Of a DNA stretch of 64,000 nucleotides, positions 9,306-18,311 are shown piece by piece (the first letter of the stretch is position 1; each line of letters opens with the position of its first letter). The stretch covers positions 534,648 to 598,647 of the forward strand of contig NZ_JAMFLZ010000003.1 of assembly GCF_023502325.1 (NCBI RefSeq), in the 5' to 3' direction. Position numbers and translations under genes: made by a program. The notes below the pieces were generated by a model. It was not told the DNA's origin, did no database searches, and saw only the letters and a list, made by a program, of their open reading frames with translations. The stretch comes from Wocania_A spongiicola. GTDB lineage: Bacteria > Bacteroidota > Bacteroidia > Flavobacteriales > Flavobacteriaceae.

Positions 9306-10442
9306 TTAAAGCACCAAACACTTAGCCAAAGTATCTTCGTAAATCACTTCGTATTGTGGTACAATATTATGCAAATCGTATTTTAAAGATTCTTTTCTGG
9401 CATTGCTTTTAAAAGCTTGCAATCGGTCGTCATCACTTAAAATATGTAATGCATTTTTTGTCATATCTTCAACATTGCCTACATTACTTAAAAAACCAGA
9501 TATACCATGCACGTTAACTTCTGGAATGCCTCCTGTATTACTAGAAATAACAGGCACTCCTGAAGCCATGGCCTCAAGTGCTGCCAAACCAAAACTTTCG
9601 GTTTGTGATGGAAGCAAAAACAAATCACTAAAACAGAGTATTTTATCTATTTCATTACTTTTCCCAAAGAAAATCACTTTATCTGTAATACCTAATTCTT
9701 TACAGCGACATTCAAGTTTTTCGCGCTCTGGTCCTTCTCCTACCAACATAAGTTTTGCTGGCATTTCCTTTTGAATATTGTAAAAAACACTAATTACATC
9801 CTGTACACGTTTTACCTCTCTTAAATTACTAATATGTGTAATAATTTTTTCATCATCATTTGCCATCATTGCTCGCTGACAATCTGTAAACCCGTGATTA
9901 TACTTACTTAAATCGATAAAATTAGGAACTACACTAATTTCATTTTTAATATCAAATAAACGTAGTGTATCTTCTTTTAAACTCTGAGAAACTGCAGTAA
10001 CAGCATCAGATTTGTTAATACTAAATGTAACAGCAGGCTTGTAAAACGGGTGGCTCCCTACAAGCGTAATATCTGTACCATGAAGTGTAGTTACAATAGG
10101 GACATAGATATTCTCTTCAATCAACATTTTTTTAGCCATATATGCTGCATAAGCGTGAGGAATGGCATAATGCACATGCAAAATTTCAATTTTATGAAGT
10201 TTTACCATGTCTACCAACTTACTCGATAGAGCCAATTCGTATGGTTGGTAATGAAACAAAGGATATTCTGGGACATTTACTTCATGATAATGCACATTAT
10301 TACCTAACAACTCCAACCTAACGGGTTGGTTATAGGTTATAAAATGGATTTCATGCCCACGCTTAGATAACTCTAAACCAAGTTCGGTAGCAACTACTCC
10401 ACTACCTCCAAATGTTGGATAACAAACTATTCCTATCTTCAT
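9306..10442 (-). CDS. bshA: N-acetyl-alpha-D-glucosaminyl L-malate synthase (bacillithiol pathway)
   Basis: A 378-residue GT4-type glycosyltransferase with the characteristic BshA N-terminus (KIGIVCYPTFGGSGVVATEL) and the donor-site EX7E-like region PSQTESFGLAALEAMASGVP near residue 277. BshA transfers N-acetylglucosamine from UDP-GlcNAc to L-malate, the first step of bacillithiol synthesis in the cytoplasm. Bacillithiol is the usual low-molecular-weight thiol of Bacteroidota. The gene begins only 6 bases after the stop of the GH3 fusion gene, so the two are very likely co-transcribed. The bshB and bshC genes are not in the window. Confidence 0.95.
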   Translation of the reverse strand: MKIGIVCYPTFGGSGVVATELGLELSKRGHEIHFITYNQPVRLELLGNNVHYHEVNVPEYPLFHYQPYELALSSKLVDMVKLHKIEILHVHYAIPHAYAAYMAKKMLIEENIYVPIVTTLHGTDITLVGSHPFYKPAVTFSINKSDAVTAVSQSLKEDTLRLFDIKNEISVVPNFIDLSKYNHGFTDCQRAMMANDDEKIITHISNLREVKRVQDVISVFYNIQKEMPAKLMLVGEGPEREKLECRCKELGITDKVIFFGKSNEIDKILCFSDLFLLPSQTESFGLAALEAMASGVPVISSNTGGIPEVNVHGISGFLSNVGNVEDMTKNALHILSDDDRLQAFKSNARKESLKYDLHNIVPQYEVIYEDTLAKCLVL

Positions 10443-10448
10443 AAAATT

Positions 10449-13418
10449 TTATTCTTCTATCGCTTCATAAATTAAGCGTTGAATATCTGTTCTAATATTC
10501 TTTTTTAACAATATATTTTTACCAGCTCTTGGATATGTTCTATTAGCTAAAAAAACATATACAAGTTCCTCTTCTGGGTCTGCCCAAGCATAGGTTCCTG
10601 TAAAACCAGAATGTCCAAAACTCGTCATAGATATGCAACCACAAGTTGGGCCTTCTTCTCCTAACTGAGGCTTATCAAAACCTACACCTCTTCTATTATT
10701 GCTTTCACAAAAATAACAGGTGTTAAATTTATCTATGGTTTCTGGCTTTAAATAACGTTTACCGCCATAAAACCCCTTTTGCAAATACATTTGCATAATT
10801 TTAGCAACATCATTAGCGTTGCTAAAAACTCCTGCATGACCGCCTACTCCATCTTGCATTGCTGCCCCCATATCGTGTACATATCCGTGTACTTTTTGAT
10901 AACGATAATAATCATCAATCTCGGTCGGAACTATCTTTTTATTACTAATTTTATGATATGGATTATACAGTGTATAATTTGCTCCTAAAGATTGATAAAA
11001 ATGGTTTTGTACTATTTCGTCCAACCTTTTGTCGTAATGCTTTTCAATAAATTTCTTCAATATGTAATAAGGAAAATCGCTATAGCGATACCTTAACCTG
11101 TCTAACAATTCTGAATCCTTTATAATACCTTGAATAGAATCCTTATAATCAGTGCGTAAGAACAAATTTTTTGTTACTTCAATATTGAATTTTTCGCTTC
11201 GGATTTTTCTATAATATTTTGGACTAGGACGTTTTGTAACTGAATCGAGTGTTTTATAATAAAATGGTTCCCATGGGCGTAATCTCGCATAATGAGACAA
11301 CATCTTTTTAATAGTAATATCTTTTTTATTGGATTTTTTATACTCTGGTAAAATCTGTGAAAGCTTATTATCTAAAGATACTATACCTTCTTCTTCTAAT
11401 TCCATTAACAATGGCAATGTTGCTAATATTTTTGTTAATGATGCTACATCATAAACATCATCAAAAGCTACTTTTTCTTTTCCTTTATAAGTGTGCTTTC
11501 CAAAGTTTTTATTATAAATAACTTTACCGCGCCTTGCTACCAAAAGTTGTATCCCTGGGGTCATCATAGAATCTACAGCCATTTGAGCTATTGAACTTAT
11601 TTTCTCTAGTTTCTCGGAATTCATTCCAACACGCTCTGGAGCAGCATAACCTAATCGCTTTATTGAAAAATTAGAAATACCATCTCCTTCTTTAAAAAAT
11701 TCACCTGTAGACACTGGTAAAGCCCCTTTTGCTGCAAAAGCTCCAAATATAAGTTGCGCCGATTTTTGTTGCGCTATTTCGCTATTTTGATAGCTCACAA
11801 CTATACTTTCGATGTTTTCAATGGTTTTTAAATCTGAAAGCGCATAGGGTTTTACAAAAACATCTAATATAACGGAATGTGTTCTAGCAATTTCATATAG
11901 CCAAACCAATTCTTTATCGGTAAACTTATAAGGTTTCCATGGACTTGCATTAGAACGGTGTAAACCAACTACAACAGTATTATATGGTTGTAATTTATTC
12001 ATTAAATCGTCTAATTTATCAGCTTCAATGGCATGGACTTTAGTATATTTTTTAAGCTCATTAAAAAATGTAGCACCACTATCATCACCCAATTTAACGT
12101 AAGCCATAGTTTTGGTTTCTAACTGACGTATCGGTAACAAATCATTTTTATTTTTTACAATTGTTATAGCATTTTCTATAAGTTCTTCATACAAAATATC
12201 GTCTTCAATTCTATTTAAATCTTTAGATAAATTATATAATCCTATGGGCTTATAATTATTCAATCCCACTTTATACTTAGCTTGGAGTACTTTTTTTACT
12301 GAATGTGCTAAACGTTCTTCTGTTATATCTCCTTTTTCATAAGCTTCTACAATTTTTGAAATCCCAGCAGGCACATCCTCAGAAATAAGTAAAACATCGT
12401 TTCCGGCTTTAAACGCAGTCAAATCTATATCGCCAGAGGTATTAAATTTTTTAGACGCATTGCCATCTACTGTAGGTTCTACATAATCTGCAACACCTTT
12501 CATGTTTAAAGCATCTGTAAATATTAGTCCTTTAAATCCTAAACGTTCTTTTAAAATATCGGTAACAATATGTTTTGATAAAGAAGACGGGTACCCTGAA
12601 CGCGATTCCAAGCTAGGTATGTTTAAGTGTGCTACCATAACGCTAGAAAGCCCTTCTTTAATTAATTTCTTATAAGGATAAAGCTCAATAGAATCTATTC
12701 GTTTTTCACTAAAACTAACTGATGGTAATGTTTTATGAGAATCTTGGTCAGTGTCACCATGCCCTGGGAAATGTTTAGCATTAGCCAAAACACCTTCACC
12801 TTGCATACCTTGCATTAACGCTAACGATTTTGCTGTAACATTATCGCGATCTTCTCCAAATGACCTATTTCCTATTATTGGGTTTTTAGGATTGGTATTT
12901 ATATCTGTAACCGGTGCAAAATTAAAATGAACACCTAAACGCTTACAGTGCTCGCCTATATGCTTTCCTGTTTGCTTTATAAGATCGTTATCTTTTATAG
13001 CCCCAAGTGTCATGTTCCAAGGAAAAGAGTACGTAGAATCTAAACGCATTCCTAAGCCCCATTCGGCATCCATACCAACTAAAAGCGGCACTTTTGAAGT
13101 TGCCTGCAATTCATTATTTAATCTAGCTTGCCTTACTGGACCTCCTAAAGAATATATAACACCTCCTAGTTTATGATCTTGAATTAATTTTACATTGGCA
13201 TCAATCTGTTTTTTTTCTTGATTTGTAAAAATCATGATCATATACAACTGCCCAACTTTTTCTTTAAGCGTTAACGAATTATATACACTGTCTACCCATT
13301 TTTGTTGTGCTTCAACATCAGCATGCAATAAAGGATTTTTAGTAGTTTGACCAAAAGTCAAAAGGATTAAAAAAAAGAAAGATATAGAGAGTAAGATGTG
13401 GCGCATAAAGGTTTTCAA
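10449..13418 (-). CDS. GH3 beta-N-acetylglucosaminidase fused to a serine beta-lactamase-like domain
   Basis: A 989-residue exported protein. A signal peptide ends near TFGQ (residue 24). A glycoside hydrolase family 3 domain follows, with the NagZ-type motif KHFPGHG (215-221), the Asp/His pair D226/H228, and the likely nucleophile D302 in FTDALNMKGV. A GH3 C-terminal domain covers about 410-575. A class-C beta-lactamase/serine hydrolase domain then begins near residue 595, with the SxxK motif SLTK at S660/K663. Such fusions are common in Bacteroidota and are thought to act on peptidoglycan or other GlcNAc-containing glycans in the periplasm; the serine hydrolase substrate is unknown. It is the upstream partner of bshA (6-base gap). 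Confidence 0.9.
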   Translation of the reverse strand: MKTFMRHILLSISFFFLILLTFGQTTKNPLLHADVEAQQKWVDSVYNSLTLKEKVGQLYMIMIFTNQEKKQIDANVKLIQDHKLGGVIYSLGGPVRQARLNNELQATSKVPLLVGMDAEWGLGMRLDSTYSFPWNMTLGAIKDNDLIKQTGKHIGEHCKRLGVHFNFAPVTDINTNPKNPIIGNRSFGEDRDNVTAKSLALMQGMQGEGVLANAKHFPGHGDTDQDSHKTLPSVSFSEKRIDSIELYPYKKLIKEGLSSVMVAHLNIPSLESRSGYPSSLSKHIVTDILKERLGFKGLIFTDALNMKGVADYVEPTVDGNASKKFNTSGDIDLTAFKAGNDVLLISEDVPAGISKIVEAYEKGDITEERLAHSVKKVLQAKYKVGLNNYKPIGLYNLSKDLNRIEDDILYEELIENAITIVKNKNDLLPIRQLETKTMAYVKLGDDSGATFFNELKKYTKVHAIEADKLDDLMNKLQPYNTVVVGLHRSNASPWKPYKFTDKELVWLYEIARTHSVILDVFVKPYALSDLKTIENIESIVVSYQNSEIAQQKSAQLIFGAFAAKGALPVSTGEFFKEGDGISNFSIKRLGYAAPERVGMNSEKLEKISSIAQMAVDSMMTPGIQLLVARRGKVIYNKNFGKHTYKGKEKVAFDDVYDVASLTKILATLPLLMELEEEGIVSLDNKLSQILPEYKKSNKKDITIKKMLSHYARLRPWEPFYYKTLDSVTKRPSPKYYRKIRSEKFNIEVTKNLFLRTDYKDSIQGIIKDSELLDRLRYRYSDFPYYILKKFIEKHYDKRLDEIVQNHFYQSLGANYTLYNPYHKISNKKIVPTEIDDYYRYQKVHGYVHDMGAAMQDGVGGHAGVFSNANDVAKIMQMYLQKGFYGGKRYLKPETIDKFNTCYFCESNNRRGVGFDKPQLGEEGPTCGCISMTSFGHSGFTGTYAWADPEEELVYVFLANRTYPRAGKNILLKKNIRTDIQRLIYEAIEE

Positions 13419-13554
13419 TTAAATTATTAATAGCAAAATATATTAATACCAGAAATAACTATGCCAAAATAATACTTTTAAAAAGAAGATAAAAAGACTT
13501 TAAGATAGAATTATAATAAGATTATAAACAGTTAACTAAATTGACCTAAGGTAA

Positions 13555-14778
13555 CTACTCAATCAAATCTATATGCCTGTCGTGATAACCTAATAAATAT
13601 AAAACACCATCTAATCCAATACTAGATATAGCACTTTGTGCATTATTTTTTACGGTTGGTTTAGCATGAAAAGCTATACCTAACCCCGCTAGATTTAACA
13701 TTGGTAGATCATTAGCACCATCACCAACAGCAATGGTTTGACTAATATCAATGCCTTCATTTTTAGCAATTTCTTTAAGATACTCTGCTTTTTTATTACC
13801 GTCGACAATGTCGCCAAGGTAACCACCAGTTAAAACTCCGTTTTCAATTTCTAAATGGTTTGCATATACATAATCCATACCTAGTTCCTCCTTTAAATAA
13901 TGTCCAAAGTATGAGAACCCTCCAGATAAAATAGCTGTTTTAAACCCGTAACTTTTTAAAGTATCTATCAACCTTCTTGCTCCTTTAGTAATAGGTAAAT
14001 TAACAGCAACATCTTTCAAAACTTCTTCTTTTAAGCCTTTTAAGAGTTTCATACGACTAATAAAACTTTCTTTAAAATCTATTTCCCCTTGCATTGCCGA
14101 TTCTGTAATAGCTCTTACTTCGTCTCCAACTCCAGCTAATTCTGCTAATTCATCAATAACTTCCGTTTGTATTAGAGTTGAATCCATATCAAAACACACT
14201 AAGCGTCTGTTACGTCTATAAATATTATCTTCTTGAAACGCTATATCTACATCTAATTCTCTTGAAATTTCCATGAATCTCTTCGTGAATTCGGCTTTAC
14301 TCCCTAATTTTCCTCTAATTGATAACTGGATTGACGCTCTTGGATATTCTTCTTGTTTAATAAGCGATAAACGTCCTGTAAGTCTTTTTATAGAATCTAT
14401 ATTTAAATTCTTTTCTAAAATGACTTTCGTTACTTCTGTTATTTGCTTAGCTGTTAGTTTTTCTCCTAATAAAGTAACGATATACCGGTCTTTGCCTTGT
14501 AGATTAACCCAATGTTCATACTCATTAAGTGAAATTGGAGTAAATTTTGCTGTAATACCAAGTTCGTAAGACTTAAAAAGCAAATCTTTTAGTACTGGTG
14601 CAGAATCTGCTCCAGATTCAATTTCAAACATCATACCTAAAGATAGGGATTCATGAATATTTGCTTGGCCTATATCTAACACTTTAGCATCATATTGAGC
14701 TAAAACACCTGTTAAAGCAGCAGTTAGTCCAGGTTTATCTTGTCCTGAAATATTTAATAAGAAAATCTCTTTAGACAT
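13555..14778 (-). CDS. serB: Phosphoserine phosphatase with N-terminal ACT domains
   Basis: A 407-residue protein. Residues 1-180 hold two ACT-like regulatory domains (FLLNISGQDKPGLTAALTGV, and a second near 98-175). A HAD phosphatase domain follows: motif I CFDMDSTLIQTE (D197 nucleophile, D199), motif II ILSGGFSYFG, and motif III GDGANDLPML. It releases phosphate from phosphoserine in the last step of serine synthesis; the ACT domains suggest allosteric control by an amino acid. It appears to be a single-gene unit, with gaps of 136 and 178 bases on its sides. The 178-base upstream gap shows no clear promoter box. Confidence 0.94.
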   Translation of the reverse strand: MSKEIFLLNISGQDKPGLTAALTGVLAQYDAKVLDIGQANIHESLSLGMMFEIESGADSAPVLKDLLFKSYELGITAKFTPISLNEYEHWVNLQGKDRYIVTLLGEKLTAKQITEVTKVILEKNLNIDSIKRLTGRLSLIKQEEYPRASIQLSIRGKLGSKAEFTKRFMEISRELDVDIAFQEDNIYRRNRRLVCFDMDSTLIQTEVIDELAELAGVGDEVRAITESAMQGEIDFKESFISRMKLLKGLKEEVLKDVAVNLPITKGARRLIDTLKSYGFKTAILSGGFSYFGHYLKEELGMDYVYANHLEIENGVLTGGYLGDIVDGNKKAEYLKEIAKNEGIDISQTIAVGDGANDLPMLNLAGLGIAFHAKPTVKNNAQSAISSIGLDGVLYLLGYHDRHIDLIE

Positions 14779-14956
14779 AAAGTAAAGTATTTACACTCTG
14801 AAAAAGTTGTAAAAATCATTATTCTATTTTAAATATGAAAATTTTTGTGGTCATATTACAAGACGTTCAGGAAGTTTTAAGGATTTTATTTTAATACCTT
14901 ATAAATATTGAGAAAATGCCAACAATATTATGTTTAACGATAGAGTTGGGTATGTT

Positions 14957-15442
14957 TTACTTAACAAAACGACTGTGCCAGCTATCGCTTGCAGGAACCT
15001 CCCAGTTCTCTTTAAACTCTGCTATGTTACTAACTAGGTTATTAAATACAATAGTGTTTTTAGAAACAGCTTTATCTTTTGCCATTTTTCTAAAATCTGT
15101 AAGCGATTTATAAGCTACATATTCTCCTTGCTTATAAGACACATTCATTTTGTCCATTAAATCGACATTATACTCTTTTTCTATTTGTTGAATAAAATGA
15201 ACAGAAGCGTCTATAGAACAACCTGTGGCTTTGTTTAAATCTTGGTTTAAACCAATTATTATAAAACGTTTATACTTTATGGTATAACCTGATTGTAAAT
15301 CGCTTCCGTGTGCTGTCCAGTTTTCAATAAAAGTATTTAGTTTAGATTGAATTTCTTCAAGCTCTGTCTCGGTAAAGGAACGATTAGCTTGGTAAATCCA
15401 AACTCGAGATTCTTCTGGTAATGTGCTAAATTCTACTAGCAT
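14957..15442 (-). CDS. Conserved Bacteroidota protein of unknown function (often misnamed ABC transporter ATPase)
   Basis: A 161-residue soluble protein. It resembles a conserved Bacteroidota family with the hallmarks ESRVWIYQANRSFTETE near the start, FIENWTAHG, and a short conserved end VPASDSWHSRFVK. Databases often label this family ABC transporter ATPase, but there is no Walker A, signature or Walker B motif here, so that name is not supported. A lone cysteine sits in ATGCSIDASVHFIQQIE near residue 80. It starts 3 bases after the stop of the preceding secreted-protein gene and probably ends the transcript that carries the Fe-S genes. Confidence 0.75.
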   Translation of the reverse strand: MLVEFSTLPEESRVWIYQANRSFTETELEEIQSKLNTFIENWTAHGSDLQSGYTIKYKRFIIIGLNQDLNKATGCSIDASVHFIQQIEKEYNVDLMDKMNVSYKQGEYVAYKSLTDFRKMAKDKAVSKNTIVFNNLVSNIAEFKENWEVPASDSWHSRFVK

Positions 15443-15445
15443 AGG

Positions 15446-16075
15446 CTATAATAATGCTATTTTTTTTATAATTTTAAAATTACGGTAGTCATCAATTTTT
15501 GGGTCGTACAATTCTTTTTCAATATACGTAACTTTAACTTTTTTCTTTTTTAACTTCCCTAAGTCATCAAATAAATTGCCTCCTTCAAAATATTCTAACC
15601 AAAGTAATTTTTGAACTCTATTACCTGTATCTCTTATTTCAACAATATTAAATTGAGACTCTTGAATGTTAGTAATTTTACCTACTATAACAATATCTTC
15701 TTTAGTTGCTTCAAGCTCATCAGCTGCATAATCTCCAGCTAACTTCATCATAAAATCTGAACAATGGGTCATCATTTTTAAAGCAACTTCAACTCCAAGG
15801 TTTTCTAAAGACTTTTCATCATCAAAAGAAACTTCCAAGTACTTATCTGTCAGTTCCTTATTTTTACTATAGCTTTCCATCACACATAAGCCATACTCTA
15901 ATTCTAATTGAGTTGATTCTATAGTTGAAAAGTCTAAATCTTTATTATTAACACAATCACAAGTTTCGATTGCAATTAAATCTAATAATTTATCTTTTGA
16001 ATCTATATCTTGTGCGAATAAAAAATTGCAAAATATTGATGAAAAAATTAATAAATAGGTAGTTGATTTATTCAT
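15446..16075 (-). CDS. Secreted protein of unknown function
   Basis: A 209-residue protein with a signal peptide (TTYLLIFSSIFCNFLFA, cleavage before QDI). The mature part begins with an acidic, cysteine-bearing helical region (ETCDCVNNKDLDF) of the type seen in many secreted Bacteroidota proteins. It ends in a beta-rich, lysine-rich segment with IVIVGKITNIQESQFNIVEI, which could be an OB-like fold. No family is recognised. It is 14 bases downstream of the CCG-domain gene and 3 bases upstream of the next gene, so it belongs to the same transcript. It most likely acts in the periplasm. Confidence 0.7.
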   Translation of the reverse strand: MNKSTTYLLIFSSIFCNFLFAQDIDSKDKLLDLIAIETCDCVNNKDLDFSTIESTQLELEYGLCVMESYSKNKELTDKYLEVSFDDEKSLENLGVEVALKMMTHCSDFMMKLAGDYAADELEATKEDIVIVGKITNIQESQFNIVEIRDTGNRVQKLLWLEYFEGGNLFDDLGKLKKKKVKVTYIEKELYDPKIDDYRNFKIIKKIALL

Positions 16076-16089
16076 AATTGTTTAGTTAG

Positions 16090-16881
16090 TTATATATCTT
16101 GAGCATTAGCAATAAGTTCTGCAATGTCCATAACTTCAACATCATTTTCTTTTTCTTTAGCTTTAACACCATCAGTCATCATGGTGTTACAAAATGGGCA
16201 ACCTGCAGCAATTATTTCCGGTTTAACATCTAAGGCTTGCTCTGTACGCTCTACATTAACGTCCTTATCGCCTTGTTCTGGTTCTTTAAACATTTGTGCA
16301 CCTCCTGCTCCACAACACAAACCATTTCTACGGCAATTTTTCATTTCAACTAACTCTGCTTCTAACTTTTGAATTAGTTCTCGCGGAGCTTCATATACAT
16401 TATTAGCGCGACCTAAATAACAAGGGTCGTGAAATGTGATACGCTTGCCTTTAAACTTACCTCCTTCAATGGTTAAGCGCCCTTCTTCCAATAACGTTTT
16501 TAAAAACTGGGTGTGATGCATAACTTCATAATTACCGCCTAATTCTGGGTATTCATTTTTAATAGTATTAAAGCAATGTGGGCAAGCTGTTACTATTTTT
16601 TTTACTTCGTAGGCATTGAGTACTTCTATATTGGTTACAGCTTGCATTTGAAATAAAAACTCATTTCCTGCACGTTTTGCAGGGTCGCCTGTACAACTTT
16701 CTTCGGTTCCTAATACAGCAAACTCTACGTTGGCTTTGTTTAAGAGTTTCACAAAGGCCTTTGTTATTTTTTTTGCTCTATCATCAAAACTACCTGCGCA
16801 ACCTACCCAAAATAATACTTCTGGTTGCTTGCCTTGGGCCATAAATTCGGCCATGGTTGGTACTTTAAGTAATTCGCTCAT
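16090..16881 (-). CDS. Fe-S binding protein with two CCG (cysteine-rich) domains
   Basis: A 263-residue soluble protein of the HdrB/GlcF/LutA type. It has two cysteine-rich CCG half-domains: WVGCAGSFDDRA near the start with CPHCFNTIKNEYP, and NGLCCGAGGAQMF with AGCPFCNTMM near the end. In heterodisulfide reductase these motifs bind a non-cubane 4Fe-4S centre. I choose ATG at 16879-16881 over an upstream ATG at 16929, because the extra 16 codons lie inside a dispersed palindromic repeat. It follows the membrane Fe-S gene, its likely electron-transfer partner. The exact redox reaction is unknown. Confidence 0.87.
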   Translation of the reverse strand: MSELLKVPTMAEFMAQGKQPEVLFWVGCAGSFDDRAKKITKAFVKLLNKANVEFAVLGTEESCTGDPAKRAGNEFLFQMQAVTNIEVLNAYEVKKIVTACPHCFNTIKNEYPELGGNYEVMHHTQFLKTLLEEGRLTIEGGKFKGKRITFHDPCYLGRANNVYEAPRELIQKLEAELVEMKNCRRNGLCCGAGGAQMFKEPEQGDKDVNVERTEQALDVKPEIIAAGCPFCNTMMTDGVKAKEKENDVEVMDIAELIANAQDI

Positions 16882-16907
16882 TTTGTTGAGTTGTTTGTTA
16901 TTTTGTT

Positions 16908-16988
16908 GCGTTAGGGATTGCAGCGGCATCCTTTTGCTTTTTGCAAAAGATATAGCGGAAAGCCCGACCCTTTATGGGTAACGCCCGA
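16908..16988. repeat. Dispersed palindromic repeat element of flavobacterial type
   Basis: The region is more GC-rich than its surroundings and contains a perfect hairpin, CTTTTGC (16931-16937) against GCAAAAG (16943-16949). A second small hairpin (CCC/GGG around 16968-16977) follows. The flanking words TTAGGGATTGCAGCGGCAT and GATATAGCGGAAAGCCCGA match, from memory, an intergenic repeat seen many times in flavobacterial genomes. Only one copy was noticed in this window. It lies between two co-oriented Fe-S genes, overlaps a spurious N-terminal extension of the downstream one, and may form an RNA hairpin that changes expression of the second gene. Confidence 0.65.
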
Positions 16989-16997
16989 GTTATTTAA

Positions 16998-18305
16998 TTA
17001 TTCGTTTTTCCAATTCAATCGATCCATTTGATTGTATGGCCATGGAGCACCATTGTTTTCAATATTTGTCATCATATTATTAAGTTCGACTGGTGCTGCT
17101 GATTGCTCCATAACCAAATAGCGGCGCATATCTAAAATAATAGATAAAGGATCGATACTAACCGGACAAGCTTCTGTACAGGCATTACAAGAGGTACAAG
17201 CCCAAAGCTCTTCGCGTGTAATGTAATTGTCTAAAAGTTGTTTTTCGTCGTCTTTAAATTCGCCTTTATTTGCATCAATGTTTTTACCAACTTCTTCCAA
17301 ACGGTCTCTTGTATCCATCATTATTTTTCGCGGAGACAGTTTTTTACCAGTTTGATTGGCAGGACATTCGCTTGTACACCTTCCACATTCTGTACATGTA
17401 TAGGCATTTAATAACTGAACCCAGCTTAAATCTTGCACATCACTTGCTCCAAATTTTGCCGGTGTTTCTCCCTCTTCTTCTGTTACTGCATAAGGATCGG
17501 CATCTGGATCCATCATCATTTTTACTTCATTGGTTACTGCTTCAAGGTTATTTAATTGTCCTTTTGGCATTAATTTACCATAATAAGTGTTTGGAAACGC
17601 CAATAGTATATGCAAATGTTTTGAAAAGTATAAGTAATTTAAAAAGATGAAAATTCCAATAATATGCAGCCACCAAGCACCTCTTTCTATAACATGCAAT
17701 GTGGTTTCTTGTAATTCTGAAAACCATGGTGAAATAAATTGACTAACTACATTGCCTGAATTTAATGCTTGAAAATGAACATCAGTAGCATTCATAACTA
17801 AAAACAGCGTCATTAGCACCATTTCAAAATACAAAATAAAATTACCATCGTTTTTTGGCCAGCTAGTCATTTCACTTTTCCAAAAACGTGCTAGTTTTAT
17901 AATATTTCTACGTATCCAAAATATTATAACTGATACAAATACTAAAACTGCTAGTACCTCGAAAGACCCAATTAAAAAACCATAAACAGATTCTGGTAAT
18001 ACTTTTAAACCAATTCTGTGTGTCCCAAATAAACCATCAATAATAATTTCTAAAACTTCAATATTGATGATTATAAAACCTACATAAACAACAACATGTA
18101 AAAATCCGGCAATGGGACGGCGTACCATTTTGCTTTGCCCAAGTGCAATCATTGCCATATTTCGCCAACGCTGCGATTTATTGTCAGAAACATCTACATC
18201 TTGGCCAAGTTTAATGTTTCGAATTAATTTTTTTACGTTTTTTGCAAAATATCCAATACCTATTATAAGTATGATTGCAAAAAGTATATTAGGCAAGTAT
18301 TCCAT
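16998..18305 (-). CDS. Membrane-bound 4Fe-4S ferredoxin-type protein (NarI/HdrC-like)
   Basis: A 435-residue protein. The N-terminal half has about five membrane helices (around 5-22, 68-90, 110-130, 158-172 and 210-226), with histidines that could bind haem as in NarI-type subunits. The C-terminal half carries two 4Fe-4S motifs: CTECGRCTSEC (C304, 307, 310, 314) and CTSCNACTEAC (C370, 373, 376, 380). This is the expected membrane partner of the CCG-domain protein encoded next, together forming a quinone-linked electron-transfer module. It starts 6 bases after the mlaD-like gene, an unusual link between a lipid-transport protein and a redox pair. Confidence 0.86.
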   Translation of the reverse strand: MEYLPNILFAIILIIGIGYFAKNVKKLIRNIKLGQDVDVSDNKSQRWRNMAMIALGQSKMVRRPIAGFLHVVVYVGFIIINIEVLEIIIDGLFGTHRIGLKVLPESVYGFLIGSFEVLAVLVFVSVIIFWIRRNIIKLARFWKSEMTSWPKNDGNFILYFEMVLMTLFLVMNATDVHFQALNSGNVVSQFISPWFSELQETTLHVIERGAWWLHIIGIFIFLNYLYFSKHLHILLAFPNTYYGKLMPKGQLNNLEAVTNEVKMMMDPDADPYAVTEEEGETPAKFGASDVQDLSWVQLLNAYTCTECGRCTSECPANQTGKKLSPRKIMMDTRDRLEEVGKNIDANKGEFKDDEKQLLDNYITREELWACTSCNACTEACPVSIDPLSIILDMRRYLVMEQSAAPVELNNMMTNIENNGAPWPYNQMDRLNWKNE

Positions 18306-18311
18306 TTATTT

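Noticed and set aside
14957..15442. Common database label ABC transporter ATPase for this family.
   Set aside because: No Walker A, signature or Walker B motif is present, so the name is not supported.
16882..16929. Sixteen-residue N-terminal extension of the CCG-domain protein.
   Set aside because: It is encoded mostly by the palindromic repeat and is absent from the conserved domain; ATG at 16881 is the better start.
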